DNA from: Tetrahymena elliotti 4EA
Lineage: Eukaryota; Ciliophora; Oligohymenophorea; Hymenostomatida; Tetrahymenidae
NCBI GenBank assembly: GCA_000231825.2
Contig: JH720345.1
Span: 445,504 to 509,503, forward strand
Length of the DNA stretch: 64,000 nt
Direction of reading: 5' to 3'
Shown here: piece by piece, positions 11,566 through 24,000 of the stretch
Layout of the letters: each line of letters opens with the position of its first letter
Numbering within the stretch: position 1 is the first letter of the stretch
The notes under the pieces: generated by a model
Told to the model about the DNA's origin: nothing
The model's database searches: none
Seen by the model: only the letters and a program-made list of their open reading frames with translations
Made by a program: the position numbers and the translations under genes

Positions 11566-13438
11566 TCATATTTTAATTATTACCTCAGAATTTGATTGTT
11601 TTTATTGTTAAATTTCTTCGCTTTTTAAGAAAATACTCTTTTGATTTTTGAATTTTAAAAGACTTTTTTATAACATTTAAATAGTGGTAGGTGTGTTATC
11701 AAATAAATTAGATTTTTAGGATTGCTTTTTCACCTAGCACTCTTTGTAGTTTTTATACAGAAAAAGGCCTAATCTTATGATAGAAATCAATGGATTCATT
11801 CCAATAATTAAAAATATTAAAATAACTATAGTCAACATATTAGCATTAATAGAACTATCAAGAAAAACTTCATCTAAATTTGTATTCTAAGTTGAAATGC
11901 TTAAACGGCATATAAAATAAAGATTAAAAACCATAATATTTGATCTAAACAATATTGAATATTATCAATTTTTTAATAAAAGGATTTCAATATTATAGTA
12001 ATAACTAACTCTATAATCTATATAGCTATATACATAAAAACTTGAGACTTGAAGTTAGTTCTTCCTGATATTGTTGCTAAAGGAAAAATAATCCCTTCCA
12101 GTATAATATATTACCATGTAATTTTTTCTATAAAAATTTTCTTCAATGCAACCATTTTATAGTTTTTCTTTCAAGATGTTTTGAAAGATATGAGGACACT
12201 AATCAATTTAAAAGCAAAAAGTATGTTTTGGAGTCAATTACTTCATGATGTAATACAACAGAAAAAAAAGCAAACCATGAACAATCGACACAAAAATACT
12301 TTCAAATAAAGAACCCGCTTTACCCGAAATCAAAGAAGTGGGACATTTACAAATATATGCTGAGGGAAAAAATTTGAATAAAAAGAATTAAACTAGTAGA
12401 TATAAAAGAAACCACTACTTTTTCATATATTATCAAGAAAATTTTCCTTTTATTTAGCAATTAAGATAACTAGAAAGCCTTCTTTAGAGAAAATACTATT
12501 ATATAAGCAATAAGAGCTCCTCCACTATTTACTAGTATACTAGCCTAAATATTTTCTTGCTCAAACTTTGATTCATAAATGTATTTATTCTCTCTATCTT
12601 CAAAAAATTAGGGAATCCTAATATTAACTAGCAGAAGATAAAAGACTTTTTGGACTGAAAATAGATACACTATTACTGAATTACCATCTTTTGTTAAACT
12701 AGAAATCATAGTTAGGATTCCTGTTACAGAAATAGCAATTTTACTCATCACATCAGCATTTTAGTTTAGTGTTACTATCATTTTTCTACTATAAAATGTT
12801 TTTTCTTAGTATTCCCCAGAAACTAATCCATAATTTTCTAAGCAGCCGCAAGTTAAGTCAGAGAGAAGATACAACTTTTTGGACAAATACAATTTCCTTT
12901 TGACATAATAAATCCAAGAAAGCATTACGTCCATTAGCTACTTTTATTTCCATTACATTCTCTGCAAAATTGATGGCATTAGCCACATAAATGAGAGACC
13001 TTAACTTCATCATAATACTAGAATTAATGAGAAGGGCATCTTTCAACACATTAAAGTTATAATAAATGTTGCAATCAAGTTGTTTAAAGACTAGGACGTT
13101 AGATACAGCTCCTAATATTACACTATCATACCAGGTTTCATATTGATAGTTAAATTAATTAATTTCATACTTAATATTTGATATTTTTAATCTTATAACT
13201 TTATTTTCAGCAGAGGTTTAAAAGCAGCTAAATATCAAAAAAATACCTTCAATATTACTGATATATCAGATGTGAAAGGAGAAACTGATTACTACCTATT
13301 ACTATTAATTTTAGTAACAAAATCTGAGTTTGGAAGTACAGAATAAAATGACCTTTCTTCTAAATACTCTACACAAAATATATTCTAGTCTAGTTCTTCA
13401 TAGTATTCCATATAAAAATATATTTGGCAGTTATACAT
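11566..13438 (-). CDS. Cysteine-rich multi-pass membrane protein (furin/GCC2-like repeat region), interrupted by very short introns
   Basis: Read on the minus strand, the frame changes repeatedly, and most changes are explained by tiny GT-AG introns: 13258-13295 (38 nt), 13018-13049 (32), 12838-12875 (38), 12360-12393 (34) and 11887-11906 (20). Each restores phase exactly. Exon 2 leads into a cysteine-rich segment with CGQCHQFCRECNG and later GFIMSKGNCICPK, like the furin/GCC2 repeats of ciliate surface proteins. The rest holds about five hydrophobic spans, for example GGALIAYIIVFSL, SIVHGLLFFLLYYIM and LTIVILIFLIIGM. One junction, around 12190-12240, I could not resolve. Two in-frame ATGs, at 13438 and 13411, could start it, and an upstream signal-peptide exon may be missing. 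If the frame changes were mutations rather than introns, this would be a pseudogene. The regular spacing and exact phases favour introns. Confidence 0.6.
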
Positions 13439-14634
13439 ACAAATAAAATATTTATTTCATTCATTCATAAAAAAATTGTTTATTGAGTTTTGTTTAAAAA
13501 TTTTTTATTTATTGTGAATAATTTGTATGGCTTTTATGTATTATTAAACAAAAAATTCATCAAAGATTTTAATAAAGAAAAATAATTATGAAACATTATC
13601 AACAAAAAATGATTTTTGTGCAAATTTTTATGAGACTTAATAATCCATTTTATTGATTCTGGTAAGATACACATACAAAATATTTAACAAAAAAAATCAA
13701 TTTTTATCAATAAAATTTTCCTTTTAGTTTTTTAAACTTATACGAGAATTTTAGATTTCAATCAAAAAATTTAGAAAGAATATCTCTTTTTACATTTATT
13801 GGATCTTTTATTATTTTTTTATATAATTCAGCATAAAAGAATGACAACTCAACAATTCTATACATTATAAATCAAATAAAATTAATTTATTCTAAAAAAT
13901 ATAGATGAGCCTTCTAAAATAAAGAGTGGGTATATACACACTTATTCGTAGATCTTTTGTTTGACAAAAAATCTGTAATTAATTTTTAATATATTTAGAA
14001 AGATATTTTTAAATTAATTTTTTTAGCATAGAATTTTTCTATCTCATTTCTCAAAAAGGATAAACGTTATGAATTTTATTCGGGGAGAGAATTAATTGCT
14101 AATATGTTTAAAAATTATTTTTTACAAACAAAAAGAATTTCCGCTGTTAGGACAGGAATAGAATTTGAAAAGAAGAAATTATAAGTTATTTAATCATAGA
14201 GTTAACTAATTGTTTAGGGGAAAAACTTATTTGTATTTTAGATTTTCATTTGATATATATCTGATTGACTCTATTTTGTCATTTAGAATATTTATGACCT
14301 CATCAAAATTTAAATATTTATTTTAATTAAATAATCGTTTTTAAGGGGTAAGGCTAATTAATTTAATCAATATTCATCTATCTAAATTGGATATACAAAT
14401 TTTATGGCAATTAATATTTGCTAAACTGATAAATTTTGATCTAACAATTATTTTCCTCATTTTATTTTGGAAAGAAAGAATTTACCAAGAAATATACTCT
14501 ATCATCTAAAGAAGATAAGAAAGTAAAACCACATTCATAGTAATCAATTTTTGATACTTTAAATACTGGTGAATTTTTTAGTTGATAAAGCATTAAAATA
14601 ATAATAACGAAAAGAAAGACAAAAAAATAAAAAA
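13439..14634. other. Intergenic stretch between divergent genes
   Basis: AT-rich region that should contain the promoters of the minus-strand membrane gene and the plus-strand small cysteine protein. A plus-strand ciliate-code frame at 14069-14554 is open for 161 codons. With TGA as the only stop, such lengths arise by chance in this composition, so I do not call it a gene. Confidence 0.4.
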
Positions 14635-15328
14635 ATGAACACAAAGATTTTAAGTAAACAATTTTTCTTATTCATTTATTTTTTAACAAACTCTTCTTCC
14701 TCAAAATGAAGAGCTTAAATAATAAAGAATTGTTAATTATTGAAATCTTATTGTGCTTAATTTTTTATTCACTTATCCACTATTTTAAAATTATCTCAAT
14801 TTTATTTTTTATTATAAAGTTGCTTTATGCTTTGCCTCAGCATTATTTGGTGCTGCATTCTATCTTAGATAAGAATCTCCTCTTTCTGCAAGTCAAGATG
14901 AGTACCTCGATGTTACAGTTACTGTAGATCCAAATCATGATGAAAATGACTTAACTTGCAGTAAATGCTATGCTATGGCTGACACTTGTCCTTGCGATTA
15001 ATGGTCTATCTATGATTGGTCCAAATGCTATGGCTATAGTGGGGTTAAATGTGATGATGCCCCTGCTTCTGAGAGAAGTGCATGCTATCAAGCTGCCACA
15101 GCAGTATCTAATTTAATCTATCCTTCAGCTAAGAATGAACTTGATGCTTGCAAAAACTGGTACAAATACTTTGAACATACTTGGGCTAACTCTTAATTAA
15201 ACTCTCATAGATGGTTTGAGTGTTGCTTCGCTGATTCCAGAGTCCTTAAAATTGCAAAACGTTCTCCATTTTACTTTAACAAGATATATAAAAAACTTTA
15301 TCTTGACTGTGGACACATTAACTATTGA
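14635..15328 (+). CDS. Small secreted six-cysteine family protein, member 1 (two exons, 175 aa)
   Basis: Exon 1 (14635-14653) encodes MNTKIL plus one base. After a 166-nt intron (14654-14819), exon 2 (14820-15328) continues IALCFASALFGAAFYL, giving a signal sequence like those of the paralogues. The later ATG at 14706 lies in another frame and is not the start. The mature part has the family core: W..KC, KCDD, ACYQAA, ACKNWYK, a CF pair and FYFNKIY. This member adds a cysteine cluster (TCSKC ... CPC) before the core, and its tail lacks the usual CAGY, ending in CGHINY. It is the only family member here with an intron. Probably exported or type-II membrane-anchored. Function unknown. Confidence 0.85.
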
Positions 15329-15641
15329 AGATCTCAAAAAAAATGAATCTTCTCCTTCAAGGCTTACTTGCTCAAAAAATAATAAATATAAATATAAAAA
15401 TATTTTTTTGTAATTTTTATTATATGTTTGAAATTAATTTCTTTAATTTTGAGCTTTAAAAAAAATTTATTGTTCTAACATTCATTCAATTCAGTAAAAT
15501 AATTATTTTAAAAAATGTGTTTATTCTTGTAAACTTATTTAAAATTTGTAATTTGTAAAATCTTAGATAATAAAACAAGTTTATACTTAAAAACAAGTAT
15601 TCAAATAAATATTCATATGGCAGGCAATTCTTATTCATTTT
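15329..15641. other. Short AT-rich gap
   Basis: Sequence between the 3' ends of the member-1 gene and a weak minus-strand gene. Nothing recognisable. Confidence 0.4.
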
Positions 15642-16296
15642 TCAAAAAGAATAATTTAGAAAAATGAAATTATTTTGAAGTAAATTTTTTAAATAAGAAT
15701 AAATAAATCCTCTATTCTTTAAATTCTTTTGCTTTACTCTAATTTAATTGATCTATCTTCCTTTTTGCTAATCAATAGTATCTTCATAATTAACATAATA
15801 TTTTAATTTTAAACCATGAAAAACATCAGGTTTTTTAAAGGATGAAGACCAATTATAAGAAAATACATGGGCATTTTTATACCCTATCACATAATTTATG
15901 GGGATGAAACCACTTTTTTAATATAAGAGTTAATTCTACATTTCAGTATATATTGATAGTTAGTTAGTAGAAGTTATATTTTAGATAGTAATCTAGGCAT
16001 GTATGATAAAGATAGAAACTAAATTTATTGACATTTAAGTGGAAGAATTCCTTTTTAAAAATAAAATGAAATAGCTTTTACCTATTTTTCTTTATTGTTT
16101 GATGCTTTTTATGTTTCTTTAACTTAAATTAATCTATTTAACTCATTTGCCATTTCTCGTATATAATTTATTTTAAAACAAACTCTGATTTTGATAATTT
16201 AGTTATCATCCACTGATATTGGGTGAAGAATAAACAAAAAAGAATTATCCTAAAAAATTCTACCTTCTTAAAATAGATTAAATATTTTATTAACAT
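15642..16296 (-). CDS. Weak candidate: unknown 207-aa protein, two exons
   Basis: Minus-strand exons 16296-16082 and 16050-15642 join across a 31-nt GT-AG intron to give 624 nt ending in TGA. The central part (HVFSYNWSSSFKKPDVFHGL) has varied, protein-like composition and is less AT-rich than its flanks, which is the main reason for calling it. The N-terminal region is hydrophobic, then lysine/glutamine-rich. I recognise no family. Open frames of 130 codons are not rare here because only TGA stops translation, so it may be spurious or a decayed gene. Confidence 0.35.
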
Positions 16297-19200
16297 TATT
16301 TTATTTTGTCATATTAAAATCGGTTTAAGATTAATCCATGTTTAAAGCTTTGTTAAAAATGAATGAAATCTTTTACAATCAAGTAGTTTCTATAGTTTTA
16401 TGATGATGTTCTGAATTAATAGAAGAGAGAAAAATATAATTGGCAAATCAATTAAATCTTTCTTTGAATAAGTTGTTGGTTGCTTATCTTGAATAAGTTA
16501 ATAAATGTAATCTTTTCTTTAAAGAATATTATGAATAAATAAAAAATAAAATATTATTAATGTTAATTGTCTTTTTTCTTGCTAAAAGTAAAAATTTAAA
16601 ATAATTTTTTATAAGTTTTTTGTGAAAAGTAGCATTTAAATTATTCTTGTTCATAAAGATATTTTCTTATCGTTTTTTAAATTTTGATCATTTTTAAAGA
16701 CTATTTACTCCTATTAATAAGTTGTTTTTCTATTTTTAATTTAATTCTTGTATAAACGTGATGACCTGTATTTTCTGTCAAAGATTTTTATATTTTTCTG
16801 AAGAAAAGCTAACTAAATATTCATTTTAAAAATTACTAAGCAGCCTTTAAAAGTAAATGTAGACCCTAAATTTTATATTTATTCATTTTTTTTTAGATAG
16901 TCAATTTATTGATTTGATAAACCTTTTTTTAAATTTAAAAATTTGTATTATTAATATTTACATTTTGTAGTATAAAAATATTTAAAATAAATTTGGAAAG
17001 TTTTTTATCAAAATTAACACCATTAAGACATTTAAAATAAAAAATAGATTATTATTATATTTTTTCTAAGATAGTGAAGAAAAAATTTTGTTTAAAAAGA
17101 TTGCCAAATCTATGGTTGAAGAAAAAAAAATTTCATAGATTTAAAAATTGTCATTTCATTTTTATAAAAGTATAATCTGAATTATAAAAAAGATTAAACG
17201 AGTAGGGTTTTATATTTTGTTCAGAATCACGAATAAGCAAATTAAAACCAATAATTAATAACAATGTTAATATAATTCTATTGTGCTTTTAAAAACTTAT
17301 TTTTTATGAGTAATCGTTTTGTGGAAAATATTTACATGGCTGAGCCTTATTTTGTTTAAAAAATATTTTTCTATTCTATATTTTTTGTTTCATTATCAGG
17401 AAAATTGTTTGGAAAAAGAGGCTTCTATTTTTTTTTAGTCGATAAATTGTACAAAAAAAATGGATCAACTTAATCAATAGTTTTGTATGATAGCTATCCT
17501 CTTTAATTGTAATTATCATCCATTTCTCAAATCTATCAGGCCTTTTCGTTATGATAAAAATTATGCTTAATAATATCCCCGAATAATATTTTAACTTTAT
17601 TATCATAGAAAGAAAAAGGTGATTTGTAAGAGTATTTATTATTTTTAGGTAAATCCTAAATTAAAATTGAATAAATCCATTTCAAATTTATTACAAGAAG
17701 CTTTTTTTAAAAAAATCTAGCAAAAATGCTTATTAAGAAAAATAATTTAGCTTTATACTTCATAAAACTATGTAAATATATAATTTTAATTGGGTTTTAA
17801 ATGAAGAAACAAGTTTTTATTTGATAGTCTGTCAATTTTACTGCTTTTAAGTTATTTCTGATTTTTTGACAAACAATTATTAATTTCCAAATATACACCA
17901 CAATTAATTAATATGCATATCTTTAAGCATATCTGAAATTTTATAAGAGAAACTAGTTAAGATAATTTAATTCTTTAAAAAGATCAGAAGCAGTAAAAAA
18001 GTTAGAAAAAGAGATACTAAAAAAATATTTTATACAGAATCAAATCATATGATTTATCTAATTTTTTTAATTAAAAAGCTGAAAAAATGTATAGAAGAAA
18101 AGACATTTTTTCTATGTGATTTAATTTGATTAAAGATTATCAATCAATGTAAATATAGGTTGAGATTAATAAATTGGCTTTTGAAATGAAAAATTTATTT
18201 AATTATTCTTAATTCGGGATTTTGAAAAACAATACAATAAAACTGATAAATTCTTATTTATTATCAAATCATATTTTATCAGTTTATAAAATTCATCTTC
18301 CAAAAATTATATTCAAAAATCTTTGATATAAAATAGAATATGACCATCCATTACAATTTTTTTGGTTTTCATTTCACATACATAAATTGTGTAAAACAAG
18401 CAAATAGATTACCTAATATGATTATAACATTAAGTTTCTTAGCAAATTAGCTTCTTTTTTTTGTTGTTGTCTTGTCATGCTTTTAATATAAGTTGAAGCT
18501 TTTTTTTGTTTTGTATCCAAATAAAAGTAAAAGACAAAGATAAATCTAGTTTAAGACTATGAAATGATTTTAATTAAATGTTTGAAATTTTAAAATAAAA
18601 ATGAATAAAAAATTTATTTATCCTCTTTTTGTGTATTTTTAATTTCGATGTTCAAGACAATAAATTACAAATATGAAAAAGGGAAAAATAGTTCTGAAAC
18701 GAAATAAAAAATATCTTTTTCTTTTCTATTTAAAGAGTAGAAGATACTTATAAAATTGTTTGTTTTGGAGCTAAATACTCTTATAAGTTAGATGCCTAAT
18801 TTAATTACTTTTGATTATTTAGAAACACAAACAGAGATAGTTGTTGTAAATAGATTATTTTAGTTTTACAAAATTTGGATTTAATTAAAGTACACCATAA
18901 ATTTTTTCTACTGCTGATCTTTAATAACCATCAAATCAATAAACGGGATAATTATTAACGTAATAACTATGATTGTTATATGATTTTAATGTTTAAAATC
19001 TATCTATCAGTAGTGAATTTAATTTAATATTAAAATAATTATTAATCACATTAATTCAATTCAATATTGCTAGGAATAAATTTAATATAAAATAATTATC
19101 TTAGAGTTCAAAAAGCAAATTAGATTACTTAATTTATCATTTGACAATTTTTTAGTTTAAATATCATTTAACAAAAAAAAACCCCCCAACAATTAATATT

Positions 19201-19727
19201 GACAATTTCAATAAATTATAGATTAAATGCAATAAATTTTATTTTTCAGACCAATTTATGGCTAATACTGATTAATTTTAAATATTAAAATCAAAAGATA
19301 ATTAAAACTAAATCATTAAACCTAACCCCTTAGGTAAAATTAGTTTAGTAATCAACTAAGATAAGCAGATAAATCTTTTCTAATTGCTTTACAATATTAT
19401 TCTATTTTTCCTAAAAGGTCTATATTCTAAATAGGATATATGTTTCTATTTGTTTTCTGAATCTTTATTATAAAATTATTGTATATGTTGAATTTAATTT
19501 TTAAAACTCTTTATAAACCATAATAATTCAAAAATATTAACTTTTTATTAATTAGTTGTCTTGTTTGGCATTATAAGATACAGATTTTTAAGAAGCCTAA
19601 TATCGGTATTAAATTGAGAGTCTATTAATTTAATTACTGAATTTTTTATTTAAATAGATGCATTTGATCAAATGCCAGGATCAATAAAAAATTAAATCAA
19701 ATAAATTCGACAAAAAAAATAAAAAAA
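16297..19727. other. Long AT-rich gene-poor stretch
   Basis: No supported gene. The minus-strand frame 17152-17606 stays open in the ciliate code but is low-complexity and unconvincing. A short C-run (AACCCCCCAAC near 19180) stands out only by composition. Confidence 0.4.
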
Positions 19728-20198
19728 ATGAATAAATTAATTGCTATTCCAATCATTTTATTATTGGCATCATCCTATTTTGTATTCAGAAATGATACTT
19801 TCTTGAGTGACACTACAGATGAAAATGCTTATCTTGCTCCTGATAACAATCCTGGCTGCCAAGGAGTCACTTTTACTTAATGGAAAAAATGTGCTTATGA
19901 AGCTAGAATCCCAAAGTGTGACGATTAACCTGAAAAATTAAGACCATCTTGCTATTAGGCTAGCTACTTATCTACATTAAGAATGTGGCCTTCAGTTCCT
20001 AGTGCATCTTGTCCCTGTTAACAATTTTGGAAGTACTACGAAAAAGCTTAAGCAAATGACTTTATTGATGCAAATGGATACTATCATTAGTGCTTCACAA
20101 AAATAGGCTTAATTAATGATGCATAATCAGATTCTTTCTTTTATAACAAAATATTTGCCCCTCAATATCTTAGATGCGCTGGAATAAAAGTATATTGA
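19728..20198 (+). CDS. Small secreted six-cysteine family protein, member 2 (156 aa)
   Basis: Single exon, ATG in an A-rich context, TGA stop. The first 20 or so residues (MNKLIAIPIILLLASSYFVF) form a signal sequence or signal anchor. The mature core shows TFTQWKKC, KCDD, SCYQAS, CPCQQFWKYYE, YYHQCF, FFYNKIFAP and RCAG, so the six family cysteines are all present, with an extra one in CPC. Compared with the others it has a short acidic linker after the hydrophobic segment and a tail extended past CAG by four residues. Several Gln are encoded by TAA or TAG. Exported or surface protein of unknown role. Confidence 0.9.
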
Positions 20199-21022
20199 GT
20201 GTCTTAAAAATTATTATATATAAAAAAGTTGATTAAAAAAATGTTAATATAAATGCACTTTTTTGTTTTTTTATAAAGTATTTTTCTTTTTCAATAAAAT
20301 TGTGCTTATAAAAATAAATTATCATTCAAAATCTCAAAAAAATAAAAAATTATTATTAATGATCATAAAAGACATTATTAAATATTATATTAAAAATGAT
20401 ATCCAATTTGGATAAATAATAAATCAAAAGAGTTCCACAAGAAATACTCATAAAAATGAAAAAAAAACCAATTTAATTAAAGACCTTAAGATTTGAAAAT
20501 TTTATTTTCTTCAATAGTTTCTTATAACAAAAGATGAAAGTGACTTTCAAATCTAATTTTTTTTCCAGAAGGACACTATCTTTTATTGAAGATAATTTTT
20601 TTACAAAAAAATCTTTAATGTTTCTCATTAAGAATTAAAGGAGTGTTTGATTAAACCAACTTAAATTTTTCAAAATCACTTTGGTATTTAAAAATCTTAA
20701 ATATTTTTTTAAATATGTCTACTTTTCTCTTTTTTTACCATGGCTTGATTGTTAAAAACTAAAAAATTCTTAACTATTTTTAAGTTTAATCTGCTTTATT
20801 TAACCTTTATATATCTACTTCAAAAAAATGTTTAATAAATGTAATAAGTAACATGTATGTATACGATTATTTCATTTTCGAGAAAATCTTGAGATATCAA
20901 GCAGCTAGAATATTTAGTAAGAATTTTAATATTCAAATAAATTAAAAAAAAATTTAACAATTTCCAAGTAGAAAATCGATTGATAATTTGACAATAAAAT
21001 CTCAAAGAAAAAGGATAGGTTT
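20199..21022. other. Intergenic region upstream of the pseudokinase-LRR gene
   Basis: AT-rich, with no gene seen. It presumably holds the 3' untranslated region of member 2 and the promoter of the next gene. Confidence 0.4.
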
Positions 21023-24000
21023 ATGACTGATTAAATGGCATAATTAGAGGGAAAAAAAATTTAAGATTTTCTCAAGAAAAATAAATATAAATAACTAGAG
21101 ATATTAGGAAAAGGGGATTTCTCTATGGTAGTTAAGGCATTTTCAGAAAAGTAATCATGCTTAGTAGCAATTAAAGTTTTAAAGAAGATTAAGGGAAAAA
21201 GTATGATCGATTTACAATAATTAGAGAAAGAAATCAAGATTCTCTAAAAGCTTAAGAATGAGACATATGTCTTGCAAATTATTGAAAAGATTTAAGATGA
21301 TTAACAAGGATTAATTGCAATAGTTACAGAACTTTGTGATTGTAATATAGATTATCAAACTAATTATCATTAACATAAATTATTATAGGCAATTTAGCAA
21401 CAATATTTGACTTAAACTAACTAGATTATGAATAAGTCTTGGCTATAGCATACCAGTTGTTGAAAGGTATGCTTATCCTTTAAGAAAAGGGCTTCATCCA
21501 TAGCAATATTAAGCCTGAAAATATTTTATTTAGTAAATAAAAAAATCAGTTCTTAATTAGTAGTATAAAATTAATTATGTTGTACCAAAATTTTCAAATA
21601 ATTAACTCTTAAAAAGTAGATTATGGTTTATCTTAGATAATAGCAGATCCTTTTTCTTAGATAACTTTCAGTGTAAAATTAATGATTGAGTTTGAATTCA
21701 TGGTTAAATTCTTTTGTAATTATAAAGTCTTTTGATGATAATCCTTGTTACAAGTCTCCTGAAGTTTTGAATCAGAAAAAACCTTACTAAATCACAGTAA
21801 TTAAAATATTGCATACAAATGAGCATAAATTAATTAATTTTAAAGGTTGATATTTTCTCAATAGGATAAATATTAATAGAGGTTTTTCTAAAGAGAAGAC
21901 TTGAACCTCTGGAATAGAAGGGATTAAAATCTTAAAGCTTATTTGAAGTAATTCCTTTGCTGTAAAACTCTGAATAATTAGAATTTGTCAATAAAATACT
22001 TTCCAAAATGGTCGAAACAAACAAAGATCAAAGACTTAAACCAATAACTTTATTAGAAAATTTGAACTCATTCAATATAAATGAGAATTCTCTGAAGAAT
22101 TTAAGAATAAAAAAATAAAGAAAAATTTGTGTACAAAAAGTTAATGAAATAGATAACGCAATAGATTATGATATTGTCGAAATTATGATTGAGTAAATTT
22201 TTCATCAAACAAACAAAAATTCACTTCAAATTTAAAATTAAAATAAAAACAAATTTAAAATATATTTTCGAGATTTTCTCAATAATTACTCTCAAAAAAT
22301 AAGATATTTTAAATTAAAATTAAAAATTATGCAATTAACTTAGAATATGTTACTTGTTGAGAATAACTTTAAAAATTTTTGAAGTTAAGATTTTCATTGA
22401 TTAAATTATTTCTTACTTTCAAATTTTTTATCTATCGTTTCTTGCTTTAAAAATTAATTTGTTATTTTTTGAGTAGTAACAATAATCTTGGTGTAGAAGA
22501 AGCAAAAAGTATTCGAATGAGCTTAGAAAAATGTCAAAATATCAGTTCTTTAAATCTCAATCTCTAGTAATTTAATTTGATCTGGATTAAATTATGTTTT
22601 TAAGCAAATTATTAATTAAGGATAAAAAAAAGAAAGAAAGTAAGTAAGTCAAAACTATTTTAGATTAAATATTTATTTATTAATCAAATAATCAATCAAT
22701 TTATAAATATATTTATTCACTTATTCCTTTCTTTGTTTTTCAATTTTATCTAGTGCTTCTTGTTTTCAAAACTTATTTATTATTTTTTGAGTAGTAATAA
22801 TAATCTTGGAGCAGAAGGAGCAAAAAATATTGGAATGAGCTTAGAAAAGTGTTAAAATATCAGCTCTTTGAATCTCAATCTTTGGTAATTCCTAAATAAT
22901 GATTAAATTATATTTTTAAGCAAATTATTAATTAATGACAAAACAAATAAAGAGAGTAAGTTAAAAATACTTAAGATTAAATATTTATATATTAATCAAA
23001 CAGTCAATCAATTTATAAAAATATTTATTTACTTATTTCTTTATTTCTTACTTATTGCTTTATATTTTCAAAACAAACAAATTAAAACTGATTTGTCATT
23101 TTCTGAATAGTTTTAATAATCTTGGTGCAAAAGGAGCAAAAAATATTGGTATTAGCTTAGAAAAGTGCTAAAATATCTGTTTTTTGAATCTTAATATTTC
23201 GTAATTTTTAGAATAATAATGATTATTTTTTTAAGTAAATTATTAATTAACTGCAAAACACAGGACTAAAATAAATAAACAAGTAATGAAAAGCTGCTTA
23301 AAATTAAATGCTTATTTATTAATCAATCAAATAATCTATAAATATATATACTTATTCATTTATTTCTAATTTTCAGTTTTCTAATCTATTACCTCTTATT
23401 TCGTAAAAAAATTAAAACTAATATGTTATTTTCTGATAAGTTAAAATAATCTTAGTGAGGAAGGAGTAAAAAATCTTGGAGTAAGCTTAGAAAAATGTCA
23501 AAATATCAGTTCTTTGAATCTTGATCTTAGGTAATTTTGTTAATTTCTGATTTAATAAAGGTTTTAAGCATATAATTGATTAATTAATTACAAAACGAAG
23601 AAAGTAAAAAAGTAAATAACTAAGTAAATAAAAGCTGCTTAAGAGTAAAGATTTACTTACTAATCAAAAATCAATCCATTTATAGGTTTATTTATTTACT
23701 TATTTCTTTTTTATTTTCAATATTTCTTATTAATTACTTCACATTTTCAAAATTAATTAAAACTAATTTATTATTTTCTGGATAGTATTAATAGTTTAGG
23801 TCCAAATGTAGCAAAAAATTTAGGAATGAGCTTAGAAAAGTGTCAAAATATCAGTTCTTTGAATCTCAATCTAGCGTAATTACTAAATACTGATTAAATT
23901 GTTCTCTTAAGCTTACAATTAATTAAGCACAAAATAAAGAACGAAAGTAAATAAGTAAGTATGAAAGAAAAAGATACTTAAGATTAAATATTTATTTATT

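Noticed and set aside
14069..14554. 161-codon ciliate-code frame
   Set aside because: With TGA as the only stop in AT-rich DNA such lengths occur by chance; no motif or compositional support.
14706..14927. 73-codon ORF starting MKSLNNKELL as the start of the first cysteine protein
   Set aside because: It is in the wrong frame for the conserved body. The ATG at 14635 with an intron at 14654-14819 joins in phase and gives a family-like signal sequence.
17152..17606. About 150-codon minus-strand ciliate-code frame
   Set aside because: Low-complexity Ile/Lys/Phe/Leu composition and no family resemblance.
19170..19195. C-run resembling a ciliate telomeric repeat
   Set aside because: Only a single AACCCCCCAAC with no tandem CCCCAA units, so no telomere or remnant can be claimed.
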